A stretch of 64,000 bases of DNA from Hespellia sp. GTDB lineage: Bacteria; Bacillota; Clostridia; Lachnospirales; Lachnospiraceae. Below the pieces are notes generated by a model that had not been told where the DNA came from, searched no databases, and worked only from the letters and a program-made list of their open reading frames with translations. Where the stretch lies: positions 1-64,000 of the forward strand of contig JAQUVD010000003.1 of the NCBI GenBank assembly GCA_028693555.1. The letters are read 5' to 3'. Both the position numbers and the translations under genes were made by a program. Shown one piece after another: positions 1 to 7,387 of the stretch. Numbering within the stretch: position 1 is the stretch's first letter; each line of letters begins with the position of its first letter.

Positions 1-100
1 AGGGGAATTTAGTTCCCGATTGAGTGGTACATAGATACCGTATATGTGCATTATAGCACATGCATCTACGAATAGGATGATTCTTGTTTCGTTACTAGGT

Positions 101-129
101 TTGATTGCAGCCAGCGGCTGCGGTATGCT
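101..129 (+). promoter_or_regulatory. Probable yfcE promoter with dyad in the spacer
   Basis: TTGATT (101-106) and TATGCT (124-129) are separated by 17 bases, the sigma-A spacing. The spacer holds a perfect inverted repeat, GCAGCC-agc-GGCTGC (107-121). A dyad placed exactly between -35 and -10 suggests an operator, though it could also be a short hairpin. The promoter lies about 30 bases before the YfcE start. Confidence 0.4.
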
Positions 130-158
130 ATAGTATAAGGAAAGAAAAGGAGTTGCTT

Positions 159-614
159 ATGAAACTTGGAATTCTTTCTGACACACACGGCGTTCTACGA
201 AAAGAATTGAAAGAGGAGTTGAAAACCTGCGATTACATCATTCACGCAGGTGATTTTGGCACGGAGAAATGTTATGAAGAATTGAAGGCACTTGGCATCC
301 CGTTCTATATGGTTCGCGGCAATTGCGACTACGGACATTGGGCTTCTCATCTTCCGGAGACACTTGCATTTCCAATTGGGGGACGGATTTTTTATCTCAT
401 TCACGATTTGAATAAAATTTCGTACATTGCGGATGAACCGGATGTCATTGTGTTCGGACACACACATCAACAGATGTGCTATACAAAAAGAGGCTGTATG
501 TATCTCAATCCGGGCAGCGCCGGAAGACCACGCGGAAATAGCCGGGCTTCCATGGCTGTGATTGATATGATCGGTGCTGATATCAAATGCAGGTTTATTG
601 AACTCTCAAAATAA
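159..614 (+). CDS. yfcE: YfcE/MJ0936-type metallophosphoesterase
   Basis: A 151-residue calcineurin-like phosphodiesterase of the small YfcE family, cytoplasmic. The metal-binding motifs appear in order: SDTHG near residue 7, HAGDFG near 30, RGNCD near 55, an IHD motif near 88 and VFGHTHQ near 105, followed by the family's NPGS turn. The start at 159 is chosen because AAGGAG lies just upstream and the protein then begins MKLGILSDTHG, as is usual in the family; an upstream in-frame start at 105 would lie inside the promoter. Family members hydrolyse model phosphodiesters in a metal-dependent way, but the physiological substrate is usually unknown. It stands alone, followed by insertion-sequence debris. 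Confidence 0.9.
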   Translation: MKLGILSDTHGVLRKELKEELKTCDYIIHAGDFGTEKCYEELKALGIPFYMVRGNCDYGHWASHLPETLAFPIGGRIFYLIHDLNKISYIADEPDVIVFGHTHQQMCYTKRGCMYLNPGSAGRPRGNSRASMAVIDMIGADIKCRFIELSK

Positions 615-1026
615 TTTGATAACTTAAGTCGAAAATTACTGATTGAAAACAATGCTGACGCATTCTTGTTACTTTAGTTGTGAGTTAGTCAGCATAAAAT
701 AATTAGGTGTCTTCCGGCACTTGAGGATTTTATTCATTTTACTTTATCTGTCTTCGAATTGCTGTTCATTCACGATCTTTCACGAAACTTAAATGAAAAA
801 CTAAATTCCAGTTACTCGTTACCGCAGTAAATCTGCGGAACTTAATTCTATTTTGCATCTTAACAACTTCATATATTTATCGTATAATGAACCTAGAAGC
901 ACCCAAAATACAAGTTTTACTGCATTCTAAGTGGGCATCTGAAAATAGTGTGCGAGACTAAATTCCACATGCCTTTGTGTAAGACTAAATTCTGGTGCAG
1001 TGAAATCTGCCTGTGCTTGTACTATT
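615..1026. other. Gene-free stretch with insertion-sequence debris
   Basis: No credible gene is seen here. The word ACTAAATTC recurs (about 800, 957 and 984, and inverted at about 7-15 at the very start of the window), which looks like end sequence of IS30-type elements. It also holds the first copy of a 24-bp direct repeat (763-786). I read it as the remains of one or more insertions. Confidence 0.5.
763..786 (+). repeat. 24-bp direct repeat, copy A
   Basis: TGTTCATTCACGATCTTTCA followed by CGAA occurs here and identically at 1813-1836. The two copies bracket the decayed IS30 transposase gene. Confidence 0.9.
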
Positions 1027-1812
1027 TTATTTTAATAAGTTTGGACAAAGCATAACGTCGTCAGGCGCGATTGCCGTTAAGTCAAGTGCTTCATGTAGCG
1101 TATTGTCCAAGAGTAAAAGAGAGAGTTCATATGGGCTATGTCCATTTAGACTGTCTCTTTTCTCGTTATTAATGTGATTCATCATAAGTCTGATTTTATC
1201 ATCATCTAAATCAATGAATGTACTTCCTTTTGGTTTGATGTAACGTATATACTCATGGTTCTTTTCGCAGACACCCTTTTGCCAAAAGCTGTATGGGTCG
1301 CAATAAAACACCGTCGTACTTTTGGTTCCATCACAGAATTCTTCCATTTCCGTGCGTGCCGAGAATTCTGAACCACCATCCGTAAGAATAACTGGAAAAA
1401 GTCTTTTGAATGCTTCCTGCCCCAATACAGTTTCAAACCAGATAAAGACTTCAAGTACACACTCCTGATCTTGATTCTCCATGAGAAACATCAGCATTAG
1501 ATTACAGTTGCGAAAAGTAAACGTTAAAATCGTAGGACTTTCACATTGCTTACCTTCGACACAATCCATTTCTACAACATTCGTATCTGGATGTTCTTTC
1601 ATGTATGCTTCAAAATCTTCATAGTTATGATTGATTCGATAAGAACGATCCTTAGCGCTGGTCAGTGTTGATGTCTTGCGCTTTTTGTAACGAACCACAC
1701 GTCTTAAATCGCCATTTCTCACATCAAAGATACAAGAGTCAATGTAGGAATAGAGTGTTCTTCTGGAACAGCCCAACTCTTCAGCGTGTGTTGCATAAAT
1801 ATGTCCAATTAG
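1027..1812 (-). pseudogene. IS30-family transposase, N-terminally truncated
   Basis: The open frame codes for the catalytic half of an IS30-family DDE transposase. The catalytic acidic residues are visible: Asp in VEMDCVEG, Asp in LTDGGSEF and Glu in GVCEKNHEYIR, followed by the family's MMNHIN and SPYE stretches. The N-terminal helix-turn-helix region is missing: the frame stays open back to about 1815, where it runs into the 24-bp direct repeat, and no ribosome site or family-like start is present. In full-length relatives roughly 100-150 residues precede this part. The element is therefore decayed and probably inactive. Confidence 0.8.
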
Positions 1813-1836
1813 TGTTCATTCACGATCTTTCACGAA
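1813..1836 (+). repeat. 24-bp direct repeat, copy B
   Basis: Second identical copy of the 24-bp word at 763-786. It lies exactly at the point where the IS30 frame is truncated and just before the IS200/IS605 unit. It contains TTCAC twice, the same five bases that end the IS605 right end. Confidence 0.9.
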
Positions 1837-1925
1837 CTGATTTCGAACTATTTTATGCAGCACAAGGAAGAACATACATTCGAAAGCATCTTGATTTATA
1901 TGTTTACATATGGTATTATATGTAT

Positions 1926-2354
1926 ATGGAAAAAACATTTGATTTAAACAATATTTCAAAACTTACGTATGGTCGTGGGTATGTCTACTCCTTACAATAC
2001 CATATTGTCTGGTGTACAAAATATCGTAAACAAATTCTTAAAGATGGAATAGCACAGGAGTGTAAAGACTTGCTTCAGCTTATTGCAGAGCAGTATGCAT
2101 TTCGGATAGTGGCAATGGAGGTCATGCCGGATCATATCCATCTTTTACTAGATTGTAGACCACAGTTTTTGATTTCAGATATGATCAAGATCATGAAAGG
2201 AAATTTGGCAAGAAGACTTTTTCTTGATCACCCGGAACTGAAATCAAGTTTGTGGGGCGGACATCTCTGGAATCCGAGTTACTGTGCCGTCACGGTAAGT
2301 GACCGTAGTTTTGAGCAGGTGAAGCATTACATTGAGAGTCAGAAAAAGAAGTAG
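1926..2354 (+). CDS. tnpA: IS200/IS605 TnpA, Y1 single-strand transposase
   Basis: A 142-residue HUH-type single-strand transposase. The HUH motif is visible as MPDHIHLLLD near residue 68, and the nucleophilic tyrosine is in VKHYIESQKKK at the C terminus. The length fits the family (about 130-155). Starts at 1920 and 1926 are both possible; no strong ribosome site precedes either, which is common for tnpA, whose expression is kept low. The protein would nick and join the element's left and right ends at hairpin-marked sites. It is followed directly by tnpB. Confidence 0.85.
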   Translation: MEKTFDLNNISKLTYGRGYVYSLQYHIVWCTKYRKQILKDGIAQECKDLLQLIAEQYAFRIVAMEVMPDHIHLLLDCRPQFLISDMIKIMKGNLARRLFLDHPELKSSLWGGHLWNPSYCAVTVSDRSFEQVKHYIESQKKK

Positions 2355-2365
2355 GAGTGAGGTCT

Positions 2366-3484
2366 GTGAACAGAGCATTTTTGTATCGCATTTATCCGAC
2401 AAAGGAACAGGAACAGAAGTTATGGAATACATTTGGCTGTTGTCGTTTTGTATATAATCATTATCTTTCCCAGCAGAAAGAGCGATATGAAAAAGGGCAG
2501 AAGCATCTGAGCCGAACGGATTGCAATAACGATTGTAATCGTATACTGAAAAAGGATTATCCATGGTTAAGGGAAGTGGATAAATTTGCGTTGACGAATG
2601 CAATCTATGCGTTGGATGCAGGATATCAAAGATTCTTCAAAAAACAGGGAGGTTATCCAAGATTTAAGAGCAGGCATCGCAGCCGGACATCTTATACAAC
2701 GAATTTTACAAACGGAAACATTAAGATATTCGAAGATATGATTCAGCTCCCAAAGTTGGGAAAAGTGCGGGCTGTTATTCACCGAAAGGCAGACACCTTA
2801 TGGAACATCAAGCAGGCAACAATTGTGATGGAACGTGATGGCAGTTTCTATGTGTCAGTTCTGTATGCTTATGAAGCAGAGATAATTCCAATAGGAGTAT
2901 GTTATAACAAGGTGTTAGGACTTGATTATAAGTCGGATGGTCTTTATATGGATTCAGAAGGAAAGTGTGCGCATATGCCGCATTTTTACCGTATGAATCA
3001 GAAAAAGTTAGCAAAAGCCCAGTGGAAACAGAAGCACAAAGTCATCGGTTCTAAGAATTATGAGAAACAGAAACATAAGATAGCCAAAATCCATCGGAAA
3101 TCAGCAAACCAGAGAAAGGACTTCCTGCATAAGCAGTCAACCGAGATAGCCAATCGGTATGATATGGTGTGCATCGAAGATCTGAATATGCGCAGTATGT
3201 CTAATCAAGGCTTTAGGAATGGAAAGGCTACATTAGATAATGGGTATGGGATGTTCACATCCATGCTGGCGTATAAACTTGCAGATCGCGGAAAACAACT
3301 GATGGTTGTTGATAAATGGTATCCATCCTCCAAAACTTGCAGTCGATGTGGGAGCGTGAAGGAAATATCATTGGAACAGAGACGATATATCTGTGAGTGT
3401 GGAATGAACCTGGATCGAGACTTAAACGCAGCGATCAACATTAGAAATAAAGGGTATGAGATGTACTGCCATATGGCAGCATAA
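2366..3484 (+). CDS. tnpB: TnpB RNA-guided nuclease of IS605 family
   Basis: A 372-residue TnpB, the ancestor type of Cas12 nucleases. The RuvC-like site appears intact: Asp in VLGLDYKSDG near residue 190, Glu in VCIEDLNM near 275 and Asp in the C-terminal NLDRDLNAAINI. A four-cysteine zinc ribbon (CSRCG ... CECG) lies between the last two. The GTG start at 2366 is chosen because GGAGTGAGG precedes it and the family's N terminus (NRAFLYRIYPT) then follows directly; GTG at 2357 is an alternative. Family members cut DNA next to a short target-adjacent motif using an RNA made from the element's right end, helping the element to persist. Confidence 0.85.
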   Translation: MNRAFLYRIYPTKEQEQKLWNTFGCCRFVYNHYLSQQKERYEKGQKHLSRTDCNNDCNRILKKDYPWLREVDKFALTNAIYALDAGYQRFFKKQGGYPRFKSRHRSRTSYTTNFTNGNIKIFEDMIQLPKLGKVRAVIHRKADTLWNIKQATIVMERDGSFYVSVLYAYEAEIIPIGVCYNKVLGLDYKSDGLYMDSEGKCAHMPHFYRMNQKKLAKAQWKQKHKVIGSKNYEKQKHKIAKIHRKSANQRKDFLHKQSTEIANRYDMVCIEDLNMRSMSNQGFRNGKATLDNGYGMFTSMLAYKLADRGKQLMVVDKWYPSSKTCSRCGSVKEISLEQRRYICECGMNLDRDLNAAINIRNKGYEMYCHMAA

Positions 3485-3640
3485 TAAAAAATATTACTTA
3501 TAAAGGAAACAAAAAACTGTAGGGCAGGAACTGTCCAAACAGTATAATCTACGCCTGTGGAGTAAGCATAAGACCAGCATTTATTGTGGCGATTTACGCC
3601 GAAACAGGAAGCACGCGACTTCAGTCATGTGAGGGTTCAC
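3480..3640 (+). ncRNA. Probable omega-RNA (reRNA) and right end
   Basis: The stretch after tnpB has no frame but has the layout of a TnpB guide RNA: it overlaps the 3' end of tnpB and finishes at the element's right end with the hairpin CACGCGAC-ttca-GTCATGTG (3612-3631) followed by GGGTTCAC. In characterised systems the guide is copied from the flanking DNA just past this point, here TAAAGCTAACATAGATG. The assignment rests on position and the terminal hairpin, not on a covariance model. Confidence 0.6.
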
Positions 3641-3748
3641 TAAAGCTAACATAGATGATACTATATCTACATAAGTTTTTTTGTTCCTAGTTTCATTGTA
3701 TTCATTGGAACATTACAGAGCGTCTGATATTTTAAGGGGAAAGATCGT

Positions 3749-4042
3749 ATGTGTTATAATGGAATATCTGAAAAATTATTAGAAGAGATTAGATGGTGGG
3801 CTAAGCAGGATGGTGTCGAAAAGGTTATTTTGTTTGGTTCTAGATCCAGAGGCGATTTTCGAAAAGCCAGTGATATTGATTTAGCCATTCGCGGTGGTAA
3901 TTACATAAACTTTGTTCTTCATATGGAAGAAGAGACGAGTACACTTCTGAAATATGATATTGTAAATTTGGAGGGATCTATACAGCCCGAATTATTAGAA
4001 TCAATACAGAAAGAAGGCATAGCAATATATGAGGAAATTTGA
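3749..4042 (+). CDS. MNT-type minimal nucleotidyltransferase
   Basis: A 97-residue minimal nucleotidyltransferase. The family motif is clear: ILFGSRSRGD, then SDIDLAI with the metal-binding Asp pair, and a third Asp further on in LKYDIVNLE. AAGGGG lies upstream of the ATG. It overlaps the following HEPN gene by 14 bases. Such pairs act as toxin-antitoxin modules in which the nucleotidyltransferase adds AMP to the HEPN RNase toxin and blocks it; others have unknown roles. The location between an IS605 element and housekeeping genes fits a mobile cargo. Confidence 0.85.
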   Translation: MCYNGISEKLLEEIRWWAKQDGVEKVILFGSRSRGDFRKASDIDLAIRGGNYINFVLHMEEETSTLLKYDIVNLEGSIQPELLESIQKEGIAIYEEI

Positions 4043-4421
4043 TAATTTCTGTTCATCATTAGAGAATTTAAAAGATATTTATGATTATTCAGAACCTTAT
4101 ACAAATGTAATATTAATCGGATTGGTTGCATTATATGAGATCTGCTTTGAACAGTCGTGGAAGGCTATAAAAGAAATATTGGAGAAACAAGGTTTTGCAG
4201 AAGGTTCAACTGGTTCCCCAAGGCAAGTGTTAAAAACGGCATTTCAGGCAGGGATGATTCATGATGAGCAACTTTGGCTCAATGCTCTGGTTACAAGAGA
4301 TAACGTAGCACATGCATACAATAAGAACATCGCTTTCGATATTGTTCAACAGACAAAAGATTCATATTATGAAATGTTTTGTCAACTACGCAAAGAGATT
4401 GAAGAAAAATGGTTAAATTAA
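4029..4421 (+). CDS. HEPN-domain protein (HI0074 type), partner of MNT
   Basis: A 130-residue helical protein of the HEPN/HI0074 nucleotidyltransferase-partner family. The HEPN RNase motif R-X4-6-H is present as RDNVAHAY near residue 98, with conserved flanking WLNALVT. In characterised MNT/HEPN pairs this residue set cleaves RNA and is silenced by AMP transfer to a tyrosine nearby; YNK directly after the motif supplies a candidate. The start lies inside the upstream gene, so translation is probably coupled. The gene ends four bases before a strong hairpin terminator. Confidence 0.8.
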   Translation: MRKFDNFCSSLENLKDIYDYSEPYTNVILIGLVALYEICFEQSWKAIKEILEKQGFAEGSTGSPRQVLKTAFQAGMIHDEQLWLNALVTRDNVAHAYNKNIAFDIVQQTKDSYYEMFCQLRKEIEEKWLN

Positions 4422-4424
4422 GAA

Positions 4425-4449
4425 GGTCGGGCATTTTATTTGCCCGACC
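4425..4449. terminator. Bidirectional terminator
   Basis: GGTCGGGCA-tttatt-TGCCCGACC forms a 9-bp GC-rich stem between the convergent HEPN gene and the hydrogenase gene. Short T-rich stretches follow on both strands, so it can serve both. Confidence 0.85.
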
Positions 4450-4458
4450 CTTGTTATC

Positions 4459-6507
4459 TTAATAATTCTCTTTTCTTGTCTCGAAGAATGACTGGCTCAT
4501 ACCACAAACCGGGCAAACTTCAGGTGCCTTTCTTCCTATTACAAGGTGTCCGCAAATACGGCATTCCCAGATTGCTTCTTCGCTCTTTTCAAATACCTGT
4601 TTCATTTCAACGTTATCTAAAAGTGTGCGATATCTTTCTTCATGTGTTTTCTCAATTGCTGCAACCTTACGGAATTTCTCTGCTAACTCGTGGAATCCTT
4701 CTTTGTCTGCATCCTTTGCAAATCGGTCATACATATCTGTCCACTCATAGTTCTCACCCTCTGCTGCATGGAGTAAGTTGGTTGCTGTATCTCCGAGATT
4801 TCCTAATTCCTGATACCATACTCTCGCATGCTCCTGCTCATTTCTAGCTGTTTTCAGGAAAATCTCTGATAACTGATCGTACCCTTCTCTGGTCGCAATA
4901 TTAGCAAAATATGTATATTTGTTTCTTGCCTGACTTTCTCCTGAAAATGCTTCCATCAGATTTTTCTCTGTCTGTGTTCCTGCATATGGGTTCTCTCCGC
5001 CTACTGCTTCTTCCACTTTCTCAAATACAGAAGCCGGCTGTTTACAGATTGGACATGTGAAACCATCCTCTAATTCGCCTTCATGAACATATCCACATAC
5101 GCTGCAACGATATTTTACTGTACTCATAGTTTTCTTTCCTCCTAATAATTCACTTTTATTTTGATAGTTTGTATGTAACATTTTCTCCGCTAACTCGGAT
5201 AATGGTTTCCCATAAAATTCTTCATATAGCTGTTTTATCTCTTCATTGTCATGACTGTTACGAACTGTCATGCTCCGATCTTTCTTATATAGCCCTGCAA
5301 TTCTTGCCTTGCGAAGTTCGTCGCCTTTTTCAATGGTTCCTTTTGGCTGTCCACCGCCGCCGATGCATCCGCCCGGACAGGTCATTACTTCGATGAAATG
5401 GTACTGCTTATCGCCTGCTTTTAGCTGTTCTATCAACTTCGTTGCATTGGCTGTGCCATAGACAACAGCAACATTGACATCCAGATCACCCACCTTAAGT
5501 GTGGCTTCTCTGATTCCATCCATGCCGCGTACCGGCTCTAATTCGTATAGCACTGCCGGTGCTTTTTCTCCGGTTATGAATTCATATGCCGTTCGAAGCG
5601 CTGCTTCCATAACTCCACCGGTATTTCCGAAAATGACACCAGCTCCCGAAGCCGTTCCCATAAGGGAATCATATTTGTCATCTGCAAGTGCCGCAAAATC
5701 GATCTCGTTCTCCTTCGCCCATTTGGCAAGTTCACGTGTTGTAATGACATAATCCATATCCCGCATATCTTCCATACCGAGATACTCGCCCGCAGCCTTC
5801 ATCTCGTCTCTGCGAATTTCGTACTTCTTCGCTGTACAAGGTGTAACCGCAACATTCACAATCTTCTTCGGGTCAATCCCCATCTTCTTTGCAAAATATG
5901 TTTTAATCGTCGGTCCCTGCATTCCAATCGGGCTCTTTGCCGAGGAAATGTGTTCGAGCATATCCGGATGATAAATCTCCGCATACTTGACCCATGCCGG
6001 ACAGCAACTGGTAAACTGTGGCAATGGCTTCGTTCCCTTGGTAATACGTTCAATTAACTCACTTGCCTCTTCCACAATGGTAAGATCCGCAGAAAAGTTC
6101 GTATCTAAGATATAATCTCCACCAAGCTGTCGAAGCAGTGCGACCATCTTGCCTTCCACAAAGCTTCCGTCTGCCATGTCAAATTCTTCTCCCAGTGCAA
6201 TTCGAACCGATGGGGATGTACTAAAGATTACAATCTTATCCGGATTCTGAATTGCTGCAGCAACATCGTTATATTCATACTTCTCTGTGATGCTGCTGAC
6301 CGGACAGACATTCGCACACTGTCCGCAGTGGATACAGACCGCCGTGTCATCCGTCTCTGATAATGAATACGTCCCGTGCACCCGAATATCATTCGTACAG
6401 ACATTCTTACACTGACCACATTGAATACATAGCGATTCATTTCTCATAATCGCCGGGTTGTCCTGTTCGATCGGTACTCGAACATCCATAGATAAATGCT
6501 TGCTCAT
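4459..6507 (-). CDS. [FeFe] hydrogenase fused in frame to rubrerythrin
   Basis: A 682-residue fusion. Residues 1-70 hold two [4Fe-4S] ferredoxin motifs ([22 protein letters not shown]). Residues 80-455 are an [FeFe] hydrogenase with the three H-cluster signatures: [16 protein letters not shown] (Thr where many family members have Met) and [14 protein letters not shown], ending with the usual small-subunit tail. From residue 461 follows a complete rubrerythrin: N-terminal rubredoxin (CSVC...CPIC), diiron four-helix domain ([21 protein letters not shown]) and a C-terminal rubredoxin (CRIC...CPVC). The start at 6507 follows AAGGAGG. An AGGAGG and ATG survive exactly at the domain border, so a separate rubrerythrin may also be made. 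Likely role: coupling hydrogen or ferredoxin electrons to peroxide removal in the cytoplasm (inference). Confidence 0.85.
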   Translation of the reverse strand: MSKHLSMDVRVPIEQDNPAIMRNESLCIQCGQCKNVCTNDIRVHGTYSLSETDDTAVCIHCGQCANVCPVSSITEKYEYNDVAAAIQNPDKIVIFSTSPSVRIALGEEFDMADGSFVEGKMVALLRQLGGDYILDTNFSADLTIVEEASELIERITKGTKPLPQFTSCCPAWVKYAEIYHPDMLEHISSAKSPIGMQGPTIKTYFAKKMGIDPKKIVNVAVTPCTAKKYEIRRDEMKAAGEYLGMEDMRDMDYVITTRELAKWAKENEIDFAALADDKYDSLMGTASGAGVIFGNTGGVMEAALRTAYEFITGEKAPAVLYELEPVRGMDGIREATLKVGDLDVNVAVVYGTANATKLIEQLKAGDKQYHFIEVMTCPGGCIGGGGQPKGTIEKGDELRKARIAGLYKKDRSMTVRNSHDNEEIKQLYEEFYGKPLSELAEKMLHTNYQNKSELLGGKKTMSTVKYRCSVCGYVHEGELEDGFTCPICKQPASVFEKVEEAVGGENPYAGTQTEKNLMEAFSGESQARNKYTYFANIATREGYDQLSEIFLKTARNEQEHARVWYQELGNLGDTATNLLHAAEGENYEWTDMYDRFAKDADKEGFHELAEKFRKVAAIEKTHEERYRTLLDNVEMKQVFEKSEEAIWECRICGHLVIGRKAPEVCPVCGMSQSFFETRKENY
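5125..5143 (-). promoter_or_regulatory. Internal ribosome site and start for rubrerythrin part
   Basis: AGGAGG (5138-5143) sits 10 bases upstream of an in-frame ATG (5127) that would start a 222-residue stand-alone rubrerythrin. The site encodes the linker LLGGKKT of the fusion. It may be a relic of two separate genes or a working second start. Confidence 0.6.
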
Positions 6508-6529
6508 GTGAACCTCCTTGTTCATAAAT

Positions 6530-6583
6530 AGTAATAATTACTGTTATTGATATTATCATACTACATTAATTTCCCAATTGCAA
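6530..6583 (-). promoter_or_regulatory. Hydrogenase promoter with two dyads
   Basis: On the minus strand TTGCAA (6578-6583) and TATGAT (6555-6560) are 17 bases apart. Two short palindromes lie at and after the -10: TGATATTATCA (6548-6558) and AGTAATAATTACT (6530-6542). They resemble AT-rich operators of redox or metal repressors such as PerR/Fur, but the match is loose. Confidence 0.45.
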
Positions 6584-6631
6584 GCACTTTTTTATCCATT
6601 GCCCTTTCAAAGTGAAAATTAGTTTTTCACT

Positions 6632-7081
6632 TCAGCCATGAATTTCGCGCTCCACCAATCCTCGAAATCCTTCCTCGAACCGAGCATCATCCTCCTCAGT
6701 CCTCTTCGCCGGACCTTTTACATGGTGCTTTTTCTTCGCCCGCCTTGCTTTTCCAGCCATATGACGTTCCATCAGAAGCTGATCAATGTTATCATTTGTG
6801 TACCATTTGCCACTCTGGTGAATTCCATATGCACCTTTTCCAAGAATCATTGCCGCCACACCATAATCCTGAGTTACCACAATATCTCCTGCGCTGCACG
6901 CTCCGAGAAGTGCAAAGTCAACCGCATCTCTCCCTGCATCAATCACCTTAACTTCACTGTAATCAGACCGGAGGACATGATTCGTATCACATAATAATAT
7001 AACAGGAATCTCATGCTCCTTCGCGACACGTTCTACGATTCTTACGACCGGACATGCATCTGCGTCTACTAAGATTCTCAT
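6632..7081 (-). CDS. YaiI/YqxD family (UPF0178, DUF188) protein
   Basis: A 149-residue protein that matches the YaiI/YqxD family in length and motifs: it begins MRILVDADACPV and contains VTQDYGVA and a C-terminal basic stretch (RRAKKKHH). The fold is PIN-like, with acidic residues grouped as in metal-dependent nucleases, but no activity is established for the family. Its start overlaps the end of the preceding small gene by four bases (ATGA), so the two are co-translated. A weak hairpin (AAGTGAAAA stem) overlaps its stop codon. Confidence 0.85.
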   Translation of the reverse strand: MRILVDADACPVVRIVERVAKEHEIPVILLCDTNHVLRSDYSEVKVIDAGRDAVDFALLGACSAGDIVVTQDYGVAAMILGKGAYGIHQSGKWYTNDNIDQLLMERHMAGKARRAKKKHHVKGPAKRTEEDDARFEEGFRGLVEREIHG

Positions 7082-7311
7082 ACATTTGTACTCAATTGCT
7101 TGAATTCCTCAACGAGTTCCATATCCGAAGCAGATATTCTCAGGTTCGACTCGATTACTTCACCCTCTGCCGTTGTAATTTTAATCTCCATAATTGTGTC
7201 TTCCTTCAGACCACTCTGCGCCGCTGCTTTTAAAAATGCCGGGAACTTCGGATGATTCTCCTTAAACTTATTCCACATTCCAAATACTTTCATGTAATCC
7301 ATTGGGTTCAT
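7078..7311 (-). CDS. Small conserved-looking protein of unknown function
   Basis: A 77-residue acidic protein that I do not recognise. It begins MNPMDYMKVFGMWNKFKENHPKFP and ends with a strongly acidic helix-like segment. A good ribosome site (AGGAGAG) precedes the ATG. The four-base overlap with the YaiI-like gene makes it the first gene of a two-gene unit. No membrane segment or cysteine motif is visible. Its size and start resemble small proteins that sit beside UPF0178 genes in Clostridia, but that is only an impression. Confidence 0.7.
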   Translation of the reverse strand: MNPMDYMKVFGMWNKFKENHPKFPAFLKAAAQSGLKEDTIMEIKITTAEGEVIESNLRISASDMELVEEFKQLSTNV

Positions 7312-7340
7312 AATATCTCTCCTTCTTATTTATTTAAGAA

Positions 7341-7370
7341 GCCCTCAGTCCCATGATAGGATTGAGGGCT
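7341..7370 (-). terminator. Hairpin after the DUF1002 gene
   Basis: GCCCTCAGTCC and GGATTGAGGGC pair over 11 bases with one G-T wobble. It lies just downstream of the DUF1002 stop codon on the minus strand; the following T-run is weak. Confidence 0.65.
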
Positions 7371-7387
7371 GTCTTTCTTCTATTCCA

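Larger units (their letters stand above)
1837..3640 (+). mobile_element. IS200/IS605-family element (tnpA-tnpB)
   Basis: The unit contains a Y1 HUH transposase followed 11 bases later by a TnpB nuclease in the same direction, then about 155 bases of non-coding right end finishing with a hairpin and GGGTTCAC. The left boundary is uncertain; I place it just after the 24-bp repeat. Elements of this family move as single strands and make no target duplication. Both proteins keep their catalytic residues, so the copy may be active. Confidence 0.75.

Noticed and set aside
1027-1812. Functional IS30 transposase
   Set aside because: The N-terminal DNA-binding half is missing and the frame runs into a repeat without a start signal.
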